Assembly (NCBI GenBank): GCA_035373905.1
Contig: DAOSOK010000001.1
Coordinates: 62,001-126,000, forward strand
Reading direction: 5' to 3'
DNA: 64,000 bases
Source: Candidatus Ozemobacteraceae bacterium
GTDB taxonomy: Bacteria > Muiribacteriota > Ozemobacteria > Ozemobacterales > Ozemobacteraceae
Shown piece by piece: positions 1-8,226 of the stretch (the stretch's first letter is position 1; every line of letters begins with the position of its first letter). The position numbers were made by a program, and so were the translations under genes. The notes under the pieces were generated by a model. The model did no database searches and had not been told where the DNA came from. It saw only the letters and a program-made list of their open reading frames with translations.

Positions 1-1184
1 GAAAGGCGGCCCATGACGGGGCGTTTCTCGGTCGACCGGTTGCCGCCGCAACCGAACACCGAGATGACGCGGCCGCCGGCGGCCAGCGGCCGGACGGCGT
101 GAAGCAGGTTCTCGAGCGCCGCTGGCGAATGAGCGTAGTCGACGATAACCGTCACGCCCCGGTCGTTGGCGATGCTCTCGAATCGCCCGGGGACCGTCGC
201 GAGCGAGGTGATGCCGTCGAGAATCATGTCCCAGCCGATGCCGAGACACCGGGTGAGGCCGGCGGCCATCAGGGCGTTGAACACGTTGAACTCGCCGGCC
301 AGGGCGATGCGGCAGGGCCGCTTCACGCCGTCCGCGACGAGGGTGAAATCCGTCGCCATGCCGCTCAGTCGGATATCCTCGGCGTGCAGTTCGGCGGTCC
401 CCCTCACGCTGACGGTGCAGACTTTCCTTCCCGCCTGGCGACATTCGTCGGCGAGCCGCCGGCCCCACTCGTCGTCGATCCCGATGACGAGGCCGCGGTC
501 GGCAGGCGTCAGATCGAGAAACAGCCGCCGCTTGGCCTGGTAGTAGTCCTCCATGTCCGGATGAAATTCGGTGTGCTCGAGGGACAGGTTCGAAAATCCC
601 GCGGCCGCGAATGTGAGATCCTCGACGCGGCAGGATTTCAGGGCGTGCGAACTCACCTCCATCACGCCCGCCCGTACGCCATGCGCGCGGGCTTCCGCGA
701 AAAGGGCGCTCAGGTCGAGCGATTCGGGGGTCGTATTCTTCGCCGGCCGCACGTCAAAGCCGAGATCGTACTCGACGGTGCCGAACCTGAACGCCGCGCC
801 GAACGCCTTCCGGAGAATCGACTGGACGAGATACGTCGTCGTCGTCTTCCCCTTCGTGCCGGTGATGCCGACGAGATGCAAATCTTTCGACGGGTCGTCG
901 TGGAACAGGCGTGCGATGGCCGAGAGGGCTCGCCGCGCATCCGTGACCCGCACCGCGGGAACGGGAATTCCGGCGAGCGGGGCCTGCGTGACGATCGCCG
1001 CGGCGCCGCGCCTGACGGCATCCTCGATGAACGCCGCGCCGTCGGCGGCCGAGCCGGGCATCGCGACGAACAGGAACCCGGGTTCGACCCTGCGCGAGTC
1101 GAACGCGACTCCCGTTATTTCGACGTCCGGATTCCCCGCCCGCTCGAGAACGGGAAAGGTCGTGAGCATGCTCAAACGCTTCAT
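1..1184 (-). CDS. murE: UDP-N-acetylmuramyl-tripeptide synthetase MurE (3' end cut by window edge)
   Basis: This is a cytoplasmic Mur ligase that adds the third residue to UDP-MurNAc-L-Ala-D-Glu in peptidoglycan synthesis. About 394 residues are visible from the ATG at 1184. The protein begins MKRLSMLTTF, has the substrate-binding VAFDSRRV stretch near residue 27, and the Mur-ligase P-loop GITGTKGKTTTTYL at about 106-119. Further in come TTPESLDL, VMEVSSHAL, and GCGGNRSTEKRPVMG just before the edge. The DNPR-type motif that separates diaminopimelate from lysine enzymes lies beyond the window, so the amino acid added is unknown. The gene follows the PBP gene by 43 bp on the same strand, the usual ftsI-murE order of the division/cell-wall cluster. 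The identification is secure. Confidence 0.96.
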   Translation of the reverse strand, partial: MKRLSMLTTFPVLERAGNPDVEITGVAFDSRRVEPGFLFVAMPGSAADGAAFIEDAVRRGAAAIVTQAPLAGIPVPAVRVTDARRALSAIARLFHDDPSKDLHLVGITGTKGKTTTTYLVQSILRKAFGAAFRFGTVEYDLGFDVRPAKNTTPESLDLSALFAEARAHGVRAGVMEVSSHALKSCRVEDLTFAAAGFSNLSLEHTEFHPDMEDYYQAKRRLFLDLTPADRGLVIGIDDEWGRRLADECRQAGRKVCTVSVRGTAELHAEDIRLSGMATDFTLVADGVKRPCRIALAGEFNVFNALMAAGLTRCLGIGWDMILDGITSLATVPGRFESIANDRGVTVIVDYAHSPAALENLLHAVRPLAAGGRVISVFGCGGNRSTEKRPVMGRL

Positions 1185-1227
1185 GTCTGCCTCGTATATG
1201 TATATATAAATATATTCATTGTGGTAT

Positions 1228-3291
1228 TCAACGACGGGGGGTCGGAGAGAACCTGACCTGCACGATGCGGGAGGCGGGAATCGGCGCTCCCGGCCTGGGA
1301 AGTTGTTCGATCGCGACGCCGTTCCCCTCGAACGTCGGCGCCAGTTCGAGGTGTCGCGCCATGCTTGCCGCCTCTTTGAGTGTCATCCCGGTGAAATCCG
1401 GGACGAGGATCGACAGCGGGGGTCTGACGTCCTCCGACGTTCCCGAGGCGGTCGAGGAGGGCGGGACGAAGGCGGAGAGGGGAAGACGCACTTCCAGCGG
1501 CTCTTCCGGCCGGGGCTTGGCGGGCTTCGCCGGTTCGGACGCTGCGCTTTTCGAGGCGATGACAGCCGCCGCCGCCTCGGATGGGTTCTGGACCTTTCTG
1601 TCGGGAGGTATCTTCATATATTTCAGGATCCTGTCCATCATCGAACTGAAATACGGCCCCGCAACTTTGCCGCCGAAAAGCGTCCGGGTGTCGCCTTTCG
1701 GTTCGTTTGCCGCGACGAACAGCACGATTTTAGGGTCCAGCGCCGGAGCCATGCCGATGAACGAGGTGACGACCTTGTCCCAGTAGTAGCCGCCGGCGGG
1801 GTTGGCTTTCTGCGCCGTGCTCGTCTTGCCGCCGGCCGTATAATCGGGAATGGCGGCCAATTCGCCCGTTCCGTGATCGATGACGCCGAACAGCAGTTTG
1901 CGCAGATGTTTCGCGACGTCGGGCGGCATGACCTGGCGCTTCCGTTCGGATGCGTATTCCTCGCTGATGTCGCCGTTTTGCGAGATGATTCGCTTGATCA
2001 CGTGGGGGCGCATCAGCCATCCCCCGTTCGCGATGGCGGAATACGCAGCGACGAGTTGTGCGCCGGTGACGCCGATCTCCTGGCCGATGCAGAGAGACGC
2101 GGCGGACAGGGCGGACCACTTCGACGGCGAACTGAAGATGCCCGGCGTTTCGGCCGGGACTTCGAGGCCGGTGGGCTCGCCGAATCCGAGTTGCCGGTAA
2201 AAGCGGTACAGGCTCCGCTGGTCCAACGCCTGGGAAATCTGGACCATGCTCGCGTTGCACGACTCGGCAATCGCTTCCTCGATGTTGACCAGGCCGTGCG
2301 CGCCGTGGCATTTGATCCGCTTGCCGGCGATCTCGCCCGCGCCCTTGCAGTAAAACCGCGTGCCGGGCGTGATGCTGCCGTTGATGATGCCGCACGCCGT
2401 GGCGAAGATTTTCATGCACGACCCCGGCTCGAAAATGTCGGTTACGGGGCGGTTCCGGTGCGAATCCGGGGCGGAATCGGCGAACTTGTTGAGGTCGTAG
2501 TTGGGCAGGACCGCCATGCCCAGGATTTCGCCGGAATACGGGTCCATCGCGATCGCCATCGCGTCGATCGGCTTCCACTGCGCCATGAGCTTGGCCAGCT
2601 CGGTCTCCAGGATGTGCTGGATGATCGAATCGATCGTGAGGACCATGTTGCTGCCGCCCATCGGCGGCCGGACGATCCTCATGCGGCCCGGACCGGCCTC
2701 GCTCGTGCTCACGTCCTCCTCGACCGCCAGACCGGCGTAGCCGCGCAGCGTCCGATCGAACGAGAGTTCCAGCCCTTCGAGACCGTGGCCCTCGCCCCCG
2801 GTGAAGCCCAGCAGGTTCGAGGCGAGCGAATTCTGCGGATAGACGCGGCGGTAGGTTTCCTCGAGCGTGATTCCGGGAAGATTCAGTTCGCTGATCTTCA
2901 TCGCGAGATGTCGCTCGAGATTTTTATAGATGGGAATATATCCCTTTCGCCCCTTCAGTTTGTCGAGGATCTCGTCCTGCGTCATCGGCAGCACCGTCGA
3001 AAGATGCGCGGCCAGCTCGGGAAACGACTTCACCTCGCGGGTGAACACGTAGACGGTGTAGGTCTCGACGGAAAGGGCGAGCTCCACGCCGTTGCGGTCG
3101 GAGATGGTTCCCCGTTTCATCTCGAGCGTATGCTGGGTCCGGTGGTTCTGGAGCGAGCGCCTCGACCAGTCCTCGAACTGGACGACCTGCAATTGAAACA
3201 GCCGAACCAGGTAGACGCCCAGGACGACGCCGATGACGCCGCAGACGATCAGCGCCCGCATCGTCCGGCTTCGCAGGGCTGGCCATCTCAT
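1228..3291 (-). CDS. ftsI: Class B penicillin-binding protein with PASTA domain (FtsI/SpoVD type)
   Basis: This is a septal peptidoglycan transpeptidase of 687 aa. It has one N-terminal membrane anchor at about residues 12-33, a PBP dimerisation domain at about 50-210, the transpeptidase domain at about 240-560, and one C-terminal PASTA domain starting at VPDFTGM. The active-site motifs are SCMK (Ser291, Lys294), SCN (344-346) and a KTG-box variant KTS (489-491), where Ser replaces the usual Gly. A proline/alanine-rich linker precedes the PASTA repeat. Clostridial and bacillar SpoVD and several FtsI proteins share this layout. The ATG overlaps the rsmH stop by 4 bp, so the two are translationally coupled. 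The position between rsmH and murE supports the FtsI role. Confidence 0.93.
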   Translation of the reverse strand: MRWPALRSRTMRALIVCGVIGVVLGVYLVRLFQLQVVQFEDWSRRSLQNHRTQHTLEMKRGTISDRNGVELALSVETYTVYVFTREVKSFPELAAHLSTVLPMTQDEILDKLKGRKGYIPIYKNLERHLAMKISELNLPGITLEETYRRVYPQNSLASNLLGFTGGEGHGLEGLELSFDRTLRGYAGLAVEEDVSTSEAGPGRMRIVRPPMGGSNMVLTIDSIIQHILETELAKLMAQWKPIDAMAIAMDPYSGEILGMAVLPNYDLNKFADSAPDSHRNRPVTDIFEPGSCMKIFATACGIINGSITPGTRFYCKGAGEIAGKRIKCHGAHGLVNIEEAIAESCNASMVQISQALDQRSLYRFYRQLGFGEPTGLEVPAETPGIFSSPSKWSALSAASLCIGQEIGVTGAQLVAAYSAIANGGWLMRPHVIKRIISQNGDISEEYASERKRQVMPPDVAKHLRKLLFGVIDHGTGELAAIPDYTAGGKTSTAQKANPAGGYYWDKVVTSFIGMAPALDPKIVLFVAANEPKGDTRTLFGGKVAGPYFSSMMDRILKYMKIPPDRKVQNPSEAAAAVIASKSAASEPAKPAKPRPEEPLEVRLPLSAFVPPSSTASGTSEDVRPPLSILVPDFTGMTLKEAASMARHLELAPTFEGNGVAIEQLPRPGAPIPASRIVQVRFSPTPRR

Positions 3292-4241
3292 GCCCCGCGG
3301 CCCTCCGCGGGAAGTTTTCGCGCCACCCGAAGCTTCGCCGACCTTGCCCGCGGATTCGCGGTCGTTTCGGCGTCATCTGCCGTGACGGGCTTGCGGGTGA
3401 GGATTTCGATCGTCGGCCGGTTTCCGCAAACGCAGACCGGGAACTTCGGCGGGCAGGTGCAGCCCTTCTGTTCCGCGGCGAAGAAGGATTTCACGATGCG
3501 GTCCTCGAGCGAGTGAAACGAGATGACGGCGAGCCGTCCGCCGGGCGCAAGGACGGAAAGCGCCATCGGCAGAAACCGCTCGAGTTCAGACAGTTCGTCA
3601 TTCACGGCGATGCGGAGCGCCTGGAATACGCGCGTCGCCGGGTGGATCGCGCCGAAGCCCCTGGCGGGGGCGACGCCCTCGATGAATTTCGCCAGCTCCG
3701 CCGTCGTCGCGAACGGGGACGCATCGCGCCGCTTTACAATAGCAGAAGCTATTCTTCTTGAGTGGCGCTCCTCGCCGTATTCGTGGAAAATCCGTGAAAG
3801 CTCGCGTTCCGGGACCGTGTTGACCAGATCGGCGGCCGTCGCTCCGCCCGACGAGCGGTCCATGCGCATGTCGAGCGGACCGTCGCGCGTGAAGGAAAAC
3901 CCTCGATCGCTTTCGTCAAGCTGGGGAGAGGAGACGCCGAGATCGGCCAGAATCCCGTCGACGGAACCGATGCCCAATTGGGCGAGAACGTCGCACAGTT
4001 CGGTCGATCGGCCGTGGACCCTCGTGATGCGCGCGTCGGGAGCCGTCCGCTCGGAACGGCGCAGGATATCCATATCCCGGTCTATGGCGACGACGCGCCG
4101 GATCGATGGATACCGGGCGAGAACCGCGTTCGTGTGGCCGCCCAGGCCGAACGTGACGTCGGCGAAGGTCTGGCCCCCCTCGGGAAAGGCGAGAGCGACG
4201 ACCTGATCGAGCAGAACGGGGATGTGGCCGGAGCGTTCCAT
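3288..4241 (-). CDS. rsmH: 16S rRNA (cytosine1402-N4)-methyltransferase RsmH
   Basis: This is an S-adenosylmethionine-dependent methyltransferase of 16S rRNA C1402 (old name MraW). At 317 aa it has the normal family length. It shows the opening HIPVLLDQVV, the SAM-binding FGLGGHT loop near residues 31-37, ADLGVSSPQLD, and RVFQALRIAVNDEL in the C-terminal half, followed by the conserved ISFHSLEDRIVK. It sits in the division cluster, 9 bp after ftsL and overlapping the PBP gene by 4 bp. In most bacteria rsmH precedes ftsL; here ftsL comes first, and no mraZ is visible upstream. Confidence 0.96.
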   Translation of the reverse strand: MERSGHIPVLLDQVVALAFPEGGQTFADVTFGLGGHTNAVLARYPSIRRVVAIDRDMDILRRSERTAPDARITRVHGRSTELCDVLAQLGIGSVDGILADLGVSSPQLDESDRGFSFTRDGPLDMRMDRSSGGATAADLVNTVPERELSRIFHEYGEERHSRRIASAIVKRRDASPFATTAELAKFIEGVAPARGFGAIHPATRVFQALRIAVNDELSELERFLPMALSVLAPGGRLAVISFHSLEDRIVKSFFAAEQKGCTCPPKFPVCVCGNRPTIEILTRKPVTADDAETTANPRARSAKLRVARKLPAEGRGA

Positions 4242-4250
4242 GGCGTGCCG

Positions 4251-4628
4251 TTACGGCTTCGCCTCCTTTGAAATCGGGAGATAACAGACCTGGCGCGGGG
4301 GAATCATGCCCAGTTCGGTTCGAGCAACCATTTCGATCCGGGAGATCGACTGGAGCTTCGAGATCTCGGCCCGCACGACGGCATTGTTCGTTTCGAGGCT
4401 GTCGATGCGCTTTTCCGACGTCTGGAGCCGGAGCCTGATTTCGACCATCTTCGTCTGCTGCCAGATATACATCGTGAGCATCATGCTGACGAGGAGAATC
4501 GCCGTCATGTAGAGTCTGAGCATGCGCCGCCTGCGATTGTCGGCCGTCGTCGCGAAGCCGTCACGGTCGGAGAGGCGGGGGGAGGGCGATTCCGGGGTGA
4601 GGGGGACGAACCAACGGGAACGTTTCAT
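4251..4628 (-). CDS. ftsL: FtsL-like cell-division protein
   Basis: This is a short bitopic membrane protein of 125 aa: a basic cytoplasmic N-terminus, one transmembrane segment at about residues 38-58 (LRLYMTAILLVSMMLTMYIW), then a periplasmic coiled coil at about 62-105 ending in RIEMVARTELGMIPP. That last stretch is typical of the FtsL/DivIC (septum initiator) family, which scaffolds septal peptidoglycan synthesis with FtsB/FtsQ and FtsI. Sequence is poorly conserved in this family, so the call rests on architecture plus position at the head of the rsmH-ftsI-murE cluster. The ATG is preceded by AGGAG about 10 nt upstream. Two short ORFs lie just upstream (see findings). Confidence 0.78.
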   Translation of the reverse strand: MKRSRWFVPLTPESPSPRLSDRDGFATTADNRRRRMLRLYMTAILLVSMMLTMYIWQQTKMVEIRLRLQTSEKRIDSLETNNAVVRAEISKLQSISRIEMVARTELGMIPPRQVCYLPISKEAKP

Positions 4629-4772
4629 GTCATGCCGACTCCTGGAGGTGAAAAATGCCGAAGACGGAATTCGTCCGTGACAGGAAACTCATCGACATCA
4701 TGCGGGTCCGGCATGAGCGGAGATTCATCGTGTCAGCTCCTGTCCCCTTCGGGCGGAATGTACGTACAAACC

Positions 4773-4802
4773 GCAGGAAGAAACCCGGGGGTTTCTTCCT
4801 GC
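4773..4802 (-). terminator. Rho-independent terminator of the C11 peptidase gene
   Basis: A 14-bp perfect inverted repeat (arms 4773-4786 and 4789-4802, 2-nt centre) lies 19 bp past the stop of the clostripain-like gene. On the minus strand the hairpin is followed by a short T-rich run (TTTGT). It would separate the peptidase transcript from the ftsL-rsmH-ftsI-murE cluster. Confidence 0.75.
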
Positions 4803-4821
4803 GCGGTGAAAACGAGAGCGT

Positions 4822-7539
4822 TTACCGGTTCGTCAAGGTACCATGTTGGCGTTGGAATTCCAAGAGGGAGCGCAACTGTTTTTCGAGATCCGAGACGCTT
4901 TCGCGCTGTGACGGGGAAAGACCGTCGATCGTCCGCATGAGAGATGCTCCCGTTTCGGGATGCCGCTCCAGTTCTTTGGCGGCGCGCCGCGTGATCGATT
5001 TCTCGAGATTCGAGAGCAGATCGACGTCGTCGAGATACTGACGAGAGTTGGAACTGCGCTGTCGGGCGGGCCGCCGGGACGCCGCCCCCGCGAGGTCGCG
5101 AACCTGTGCGTCGAGAGATGGGGTCATATACGTCGCGATTGCCTTCAGCACAGCGTTTCGCTGGCTTTGGTCGTTGATCGCCTCGATGCCGAACGAGAAG
5201 AACATCAGCCGGTACCCGTCGTTGACCTGAACGGCCGCCGCACCCGACGACTTGATGCCGCGGGTGGGGGAACTGGGTTTGAGGTCCGGGCCGTTCATGT
5301 CGCGGTCGTTGGCGCGGTCGCGGGCGGCGCTGTCGAACTTCATCACGGTCTGGGCGCCGGTCAGCGGATCGATCTCGTCGGGCCACTTCTGGTTGTTCGC
5401 GCCGTCGCCGCCGAAGATCTGATAGGTCTGGCCCTTGAAACTGCTGGCTGAGCCGGTGATCACATGGACGTTCGTGTCGTCCTGGACGAAGCCGATCTTG
5501 CAGAAGTCTTTCAGGAACGGCGTGTCGCGGAGCGAGAATGCGAGATCCTGGCCGCTGAGCACGAGCCGGCCGCCGAGCTTGAGATACCCGGCGAGCGCCT
5601 CGACTTCCTCGGCCGACAACTGCTGCTGGTCGGAGGAGTCCTGGACTGAGACGAACACCCAGCCGTCGGCGTACCGCCTCAGCACGTCGGGCTTGAGGGC
5701 CCCGTCGAGCATGCGGTCCCATGGGTCGAAGGTGATGTTCCCGTCGCGAAACATCGCTTGGAGAACGGGCGTTGCGGGCGAAAACGCGTCGGTGAAGGCG
5801 AGAAGCACGTGACTGCCGGTCTGGAACGCCGCCTTCACGTAGAAGGTCGAGCGGAACGTCGAGGGGGGACTCTTGTCGCCCGACACCGTAACGGTGATGA
5901 CGATTTCGCTGTCGACCGGCGCCGAGGGCGAGATCGTGAAAACGGGTCCGGAAACGGTGGCCTGCTTGCCCGGCGCCGGCGCCGAGGTGAGCGACATCGC
6001 ATACTCGGTCTTGTCGAGCAGGCTGCTCGTCGTCTGAACCGAGACGTTCAGCTTCGCGACCTGCTCCCGGCCGAAGTTTCGCAGAACCAGGTGCGTTTTC
6101 ACCGCTTCGCCGGCGGCAAACCGACCGTCGCGGTTCTCGTCTTCGAGCACGACTTCCTGCAGCTTGATGTACGGAAGGGAGGGGGTTTCGAGCTCCTCTA
6201 ACAGCTTATACCACCCGCTATGGGAAGAAAGACTCAGCAGTTTGTACCGGTTTTTGTACGTCCGGAAACCGTTGCGGTCAGGAAGGAAAATGCAGATTCC
6301 CGTAGCGTCCTTGTATTTGTCGCCGGCCGCACCGTGGCGTACGATCAGCCCGCCTTCCCCCGTCAGGGTTGCCAGGAGCTGTTTCGCAGCCGCCTTGATC
6401 GACGGTGTTTCCACGGTTTTACTCAGGATCGCGAGATAATGCCCCAGGTCGATGTAGTCCTTGTAGACGAACTTGAGGGCGGCTTCCCGGGCCTGTTCGA
6501 TCCGGTCGATCTCGCGAATGCCGGATTTGACGGCCGTTACGAACGAATTGAGCTTATTTGTGACGTCATCGACCTTTGACAGGTCGAGCAGCGAAAGGGT
6601 GACGGCCGTGTTCCCCTGAGAGCCCATCTGATAGGAGGCCTTGTACGTGTCGACGATGGCCGTGCCGAGTCTGCGACCGTCCATATCGGGGGCGGCGGCG
6701 AGTTTCTTGAGAAAGGCGTCGTAGGGCCAGCCGCGCTCGGGCTCGAGATCGGTCGAAGCCACCTGGAACAGCGCCGAGGCGGAGGATTCGTGCGCCACTT
6801 CCAGCATCTGCATCAGGCAGGCGTCAAAGCCGAGCAGATCGATGGGCTTCCCGAGGATGTCCTTCACCTTGATCAGTGTTTTCCCGAGAGTCGGGATGTC
6901 CATCGAGGTGCCTGACGTGTCATCGTAGGAGATATTGTAGGAAATCGTGTCGAAGGGGTTGTCCCCGGTTGCGCCGTGCGGCGTCATGATCGAGGGCGAG
7001 ATGTCGGGCTGGATTTCCTTCCATCCCGTGCCGTGGTTCCAGAGAATGAGGGCATACCGTTTTGCGGGATACCGCTGTTTTGCCCATTTCACGAAGTTGA
7101 GAAGCGACTCGGGGGTTGCCGTGTCGATTGGCCCCAAGTCTTCGAGCATCGGGGAAGTTACTTTTTTCGGCTGCGTGTCTTTCTTGATGAAATAGCGCCG
7201 GCAGCCGGACCATTTCATCTCGGACTCCTGCGAATACTTGCCGTTCCGGTCGAGCTGGACGACGATATTGATGTTCTCGTTCGAACCGACCGCTTCCATC
7301 TCGTTCATATCGAGCTCGCCGCCGGCTTCGAGGTTGTTGTCGGCAGCCATGAACACGAGAAAGGTCCAGTCTTTGACGGCCGAGGGGGTGGCTGTTTCGC
7401 GCGTGGCAGATGCGACGGCGGTTCTCCGTGCAGGTCGTTGAGAGGCAGCTTCGCCGGGGGTACACGATGCGGCCAACCAGAACGCGAGAAGGAGAACGAC
7501 GGGAATTCTGCCGCAGATGGTTTTGAAGATGGATGCCAC
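4822..7539 (-). CDS. Secreted clostripain-family (peptidase C11) protein
   Basis: This is a predicted extracytoplasmic cysteine peptidase of 905 aa. The N-terminus has a hydrophobic signal segment (VVLLLAFWLAASC); Cys26 could be a lipoprotein cysteine, though the box is not ideal. The C11 domain begins near residue 57 (WTFLVFMAADNNLE) and holds the family His in LILWNHGTGW (His169) and Cys in LLGFDACLMQMLEV (Cys241). Clostripains cut after arginine, but specificity cannot be read here. After the catalytic domain (to about residue 450) come a beta-rich, CARDB/Ig-like stretch, a region resembling a GATase1/ThuA-like fold (around 590-740), and a charged helical tail. The GTG start at 7539 follows GGAGG, and a strong promoter lies at 7585-7613. 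The gene is monocistronic. Confidence 0.87.
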   Translation of the reverse strand: MASIFKTICGRIPVVLLLAFWLAASCTPGEAASQRPARRTAVASATRETATPSAVKDWTFLVFMAADNNLEAGGELDMNEMEAVGSNENINIVVQLDRNGKYSQESEMKWSGCRRYFIKKDTQPKKVTSPMLEDLGPIDTATPESLLNFVKWAKQRYPAKRYALILWNHGTGWKEIQPDISPSIMTPHGATGDNPFDTISYNISYDDTSGTSMDIPTLGKTLIKVKDILGKPIDLLGFDACLMQMLEVAHESSASALFQVASTDLEPERGWPYDAFLKKLAAAPDMDGRRLGTAIVDTYKASYQMGSQGNTAVTLSLLDLSKVDDVTNKLNSFVTAVKSGIREIDRIEQAREAALKFVYKDYIDLGHYLAILSKTVETPSIKAAAKQLLATLTGEGGLIVRHGAAGDKYKDATGICIFLPDRNGFRTYKNRYKLLSLSSHSGWYKLLEELETPSLPYIKLQEVVLEDENRDGRFAAGEAVKTHLVLRNFGREQVAKLNVSVQTTSSLLDKTEYAMSLTSAPAPGKQATVSGPVFTISPSAPVDSEIVITVTVSGDKSPPSTFRSTFYVKAAFQTGSHVLLAFTDAFSPATPVLQAMFRDGNITFDPWDRMLDGALKPDVLRRYADGWVFVSVQDSSDQQQLSAEEVEALAGYLKLGGRLVLSGQDLAFSLRDTPFLKDFCKIGFVQDDTNVHVITGSASSFKGQTYQIFGGDGANNQKWPDEIDPLTGAQTVMKFDSAARDRANDRDMNGPDLKPSSPTRGIKSSGAAAVQVNDGYRLMFFSFGIEAINDQSQRNAVLKAIATYMTPSLDAQVRDLAGAASRRPARQRSSNSRQYLDDVDLLSNLEKSITRRAAKELERHPETGASLMRTIDGLSPSQRESVSDLEKQLRSLLEFQRQHGTLTNR

Positions 7540-7584
7540 TGTTCCGTGCCTCCGTTCGAGCTGCTAATGAAGTGCTTTCTGAAG

Positions 7585-7613
7585 ATTATAGTGACGGATG
7601 GAGGGAGTGTCAA
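7585..7613 (-). promoter_or_regulatory. Sigma70-type promoter of the C11 peptidase gene
   Basis: Reading the minus strand, TTGACA (7613-7608) and TATAAT (7590-7585) are separated by exactly 17 nt, a full consensus match. The start codon lies 45 nt downstream of the -10 box, leaving room for a normal leader with GGAGG. This is the strongest promoter in the window. Confidence 0.85.
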
Positions 7614-7735
7614 TGAAAGGGGCTCTGAGAACGGAAAATAGACGGATGGAGAAGCCCGGAATAAGTGTCCCGCATCCGGTTCAGAATTCCGGCTGCGGGA
7701 CGGCCCCGTGCGCCTTCAGAGAAGGCACGGCACGA

Positions 7736-7764
7736 TTGACTTGACGGGGCGATTATAGTAGAAT
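7736..7764 (+). promoter_or_regulatory. Sigma70-type promoter of the small Tudor-like gene
   Basis: TTGACT (7736-7741) and TAGAAT (7759-7764) are separated by 17 nt, 30 bp before the start codon at 7795. GGGAGGG precedes the ATG as ribosome-binding site. It diverges from the C11 peptidase promoter. Confidence 0.65.
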
Positions 7765-7794
7765 CCTGCATGAACTTCCATTGGGAGGGTAGGT

Positions 7795-8058
7795 ATGGCA
7801 AAAGCTAAGACCATCAAGAAGGCCGACACGAAGCCGGTCGAAACCCCGGTCCGCAAGAAAGACAAGGCGATCCAGGGCGCTCCTCGGGATTACGATTCAG
7901 CCGAACTGTATGAAGAGGGCGAAGTCGTTTACCACAAGATCTGGGACGACAAGGGCGAAGTCGTCGAAGTCGGCGTCACCGAAGACGGCATCCGCAAGAT
8001 GAAAGTCCATTTCGAGAAGGTTGGACTCAAAAATCTTCGCATGGGTCAGGCTTCCTGA
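7795..8058 (+). CDS. Small protein with Tudor/SH3-like (DUF3553/UvrD-C-like) fold
   Basis: This protein of 87 aa has a lysine-rich, probably unstructured N-terminus (residues 1-32) and a compact domain at about 40-83: EEGEVVYHKIWDDKGEVVEV followed by KMKVHFEKVGLKNLRMG. The pattern (G-x-V-x-H-x3-D-x-G-x-V, then V-x-F-x3-G-x-K-x-L) resembles the C-terminal Tudor-like domain of PcrA/UvrD helicases and DUF3553, which can bind RNA polymerase or nucleic acid. The basic tail would suit nucleic-acid contact; both points are inference. It has its own promoter, a strong Shine-Dalgarno and a terminator, so it is a short, probably well expressed transcript. Confidence 0.75.
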   Translation: MAKAKTIKKADTKPVETPVRKKDKAIQGAPRDYDSAELYEEGEVVYHKIWDDKGEVVEVGVTEDGIRKMKVHFEKVGLKNLRMGQAS

Positions 8059-8075
8059 TCTCCTGAGTTCTTCCG

Positions 8076-8114
8076 ATCACCGGAGTCCGCACCAACGGGC
8101 TCCGGTGATTTTTT
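8076..8114 (+). terminator. Rho-independent terminator after the small Tudor-like gene
   Basis: Arms ATCACCGGAG (8076-8085) and CTCCGGTGAT (8100-8109) form a 10-bp GC-rich stem with a 14-nt loop, followed directly by a run of T (8109-8114). This is a textbook intrinsic terminator 17 bp past the stop codon. Confidence 0.9.
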
Positions 8115-8226
8115 GTGCCCCGGCTCTCTTCCAGGTTTGGCCTGCGGACGGAATGAACGGAAGCCCGTTCCTTCGGAAAGACAAGAAACCTGCCGATGAG
8201 AGAGGGCCGGGGAGGGTCTCGAGAGG

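Noticed and set aside
99..1256. Long plus-strand ORF opposite murE, and a shorter one at 571-1209
   Set aside because: Antisense of murE in a GC-rich gene; composition is Arg/Asp-rich and shows no domain, while the minus strand encodes a clear Mur ligase.
1219..3516. Plus-strand ORF of 765 codons opposite the PBP gene
   Set aside because: Shadow of the minus-strand PBP; no recognisable motif and Arg/Gly/Asp-rich composition.
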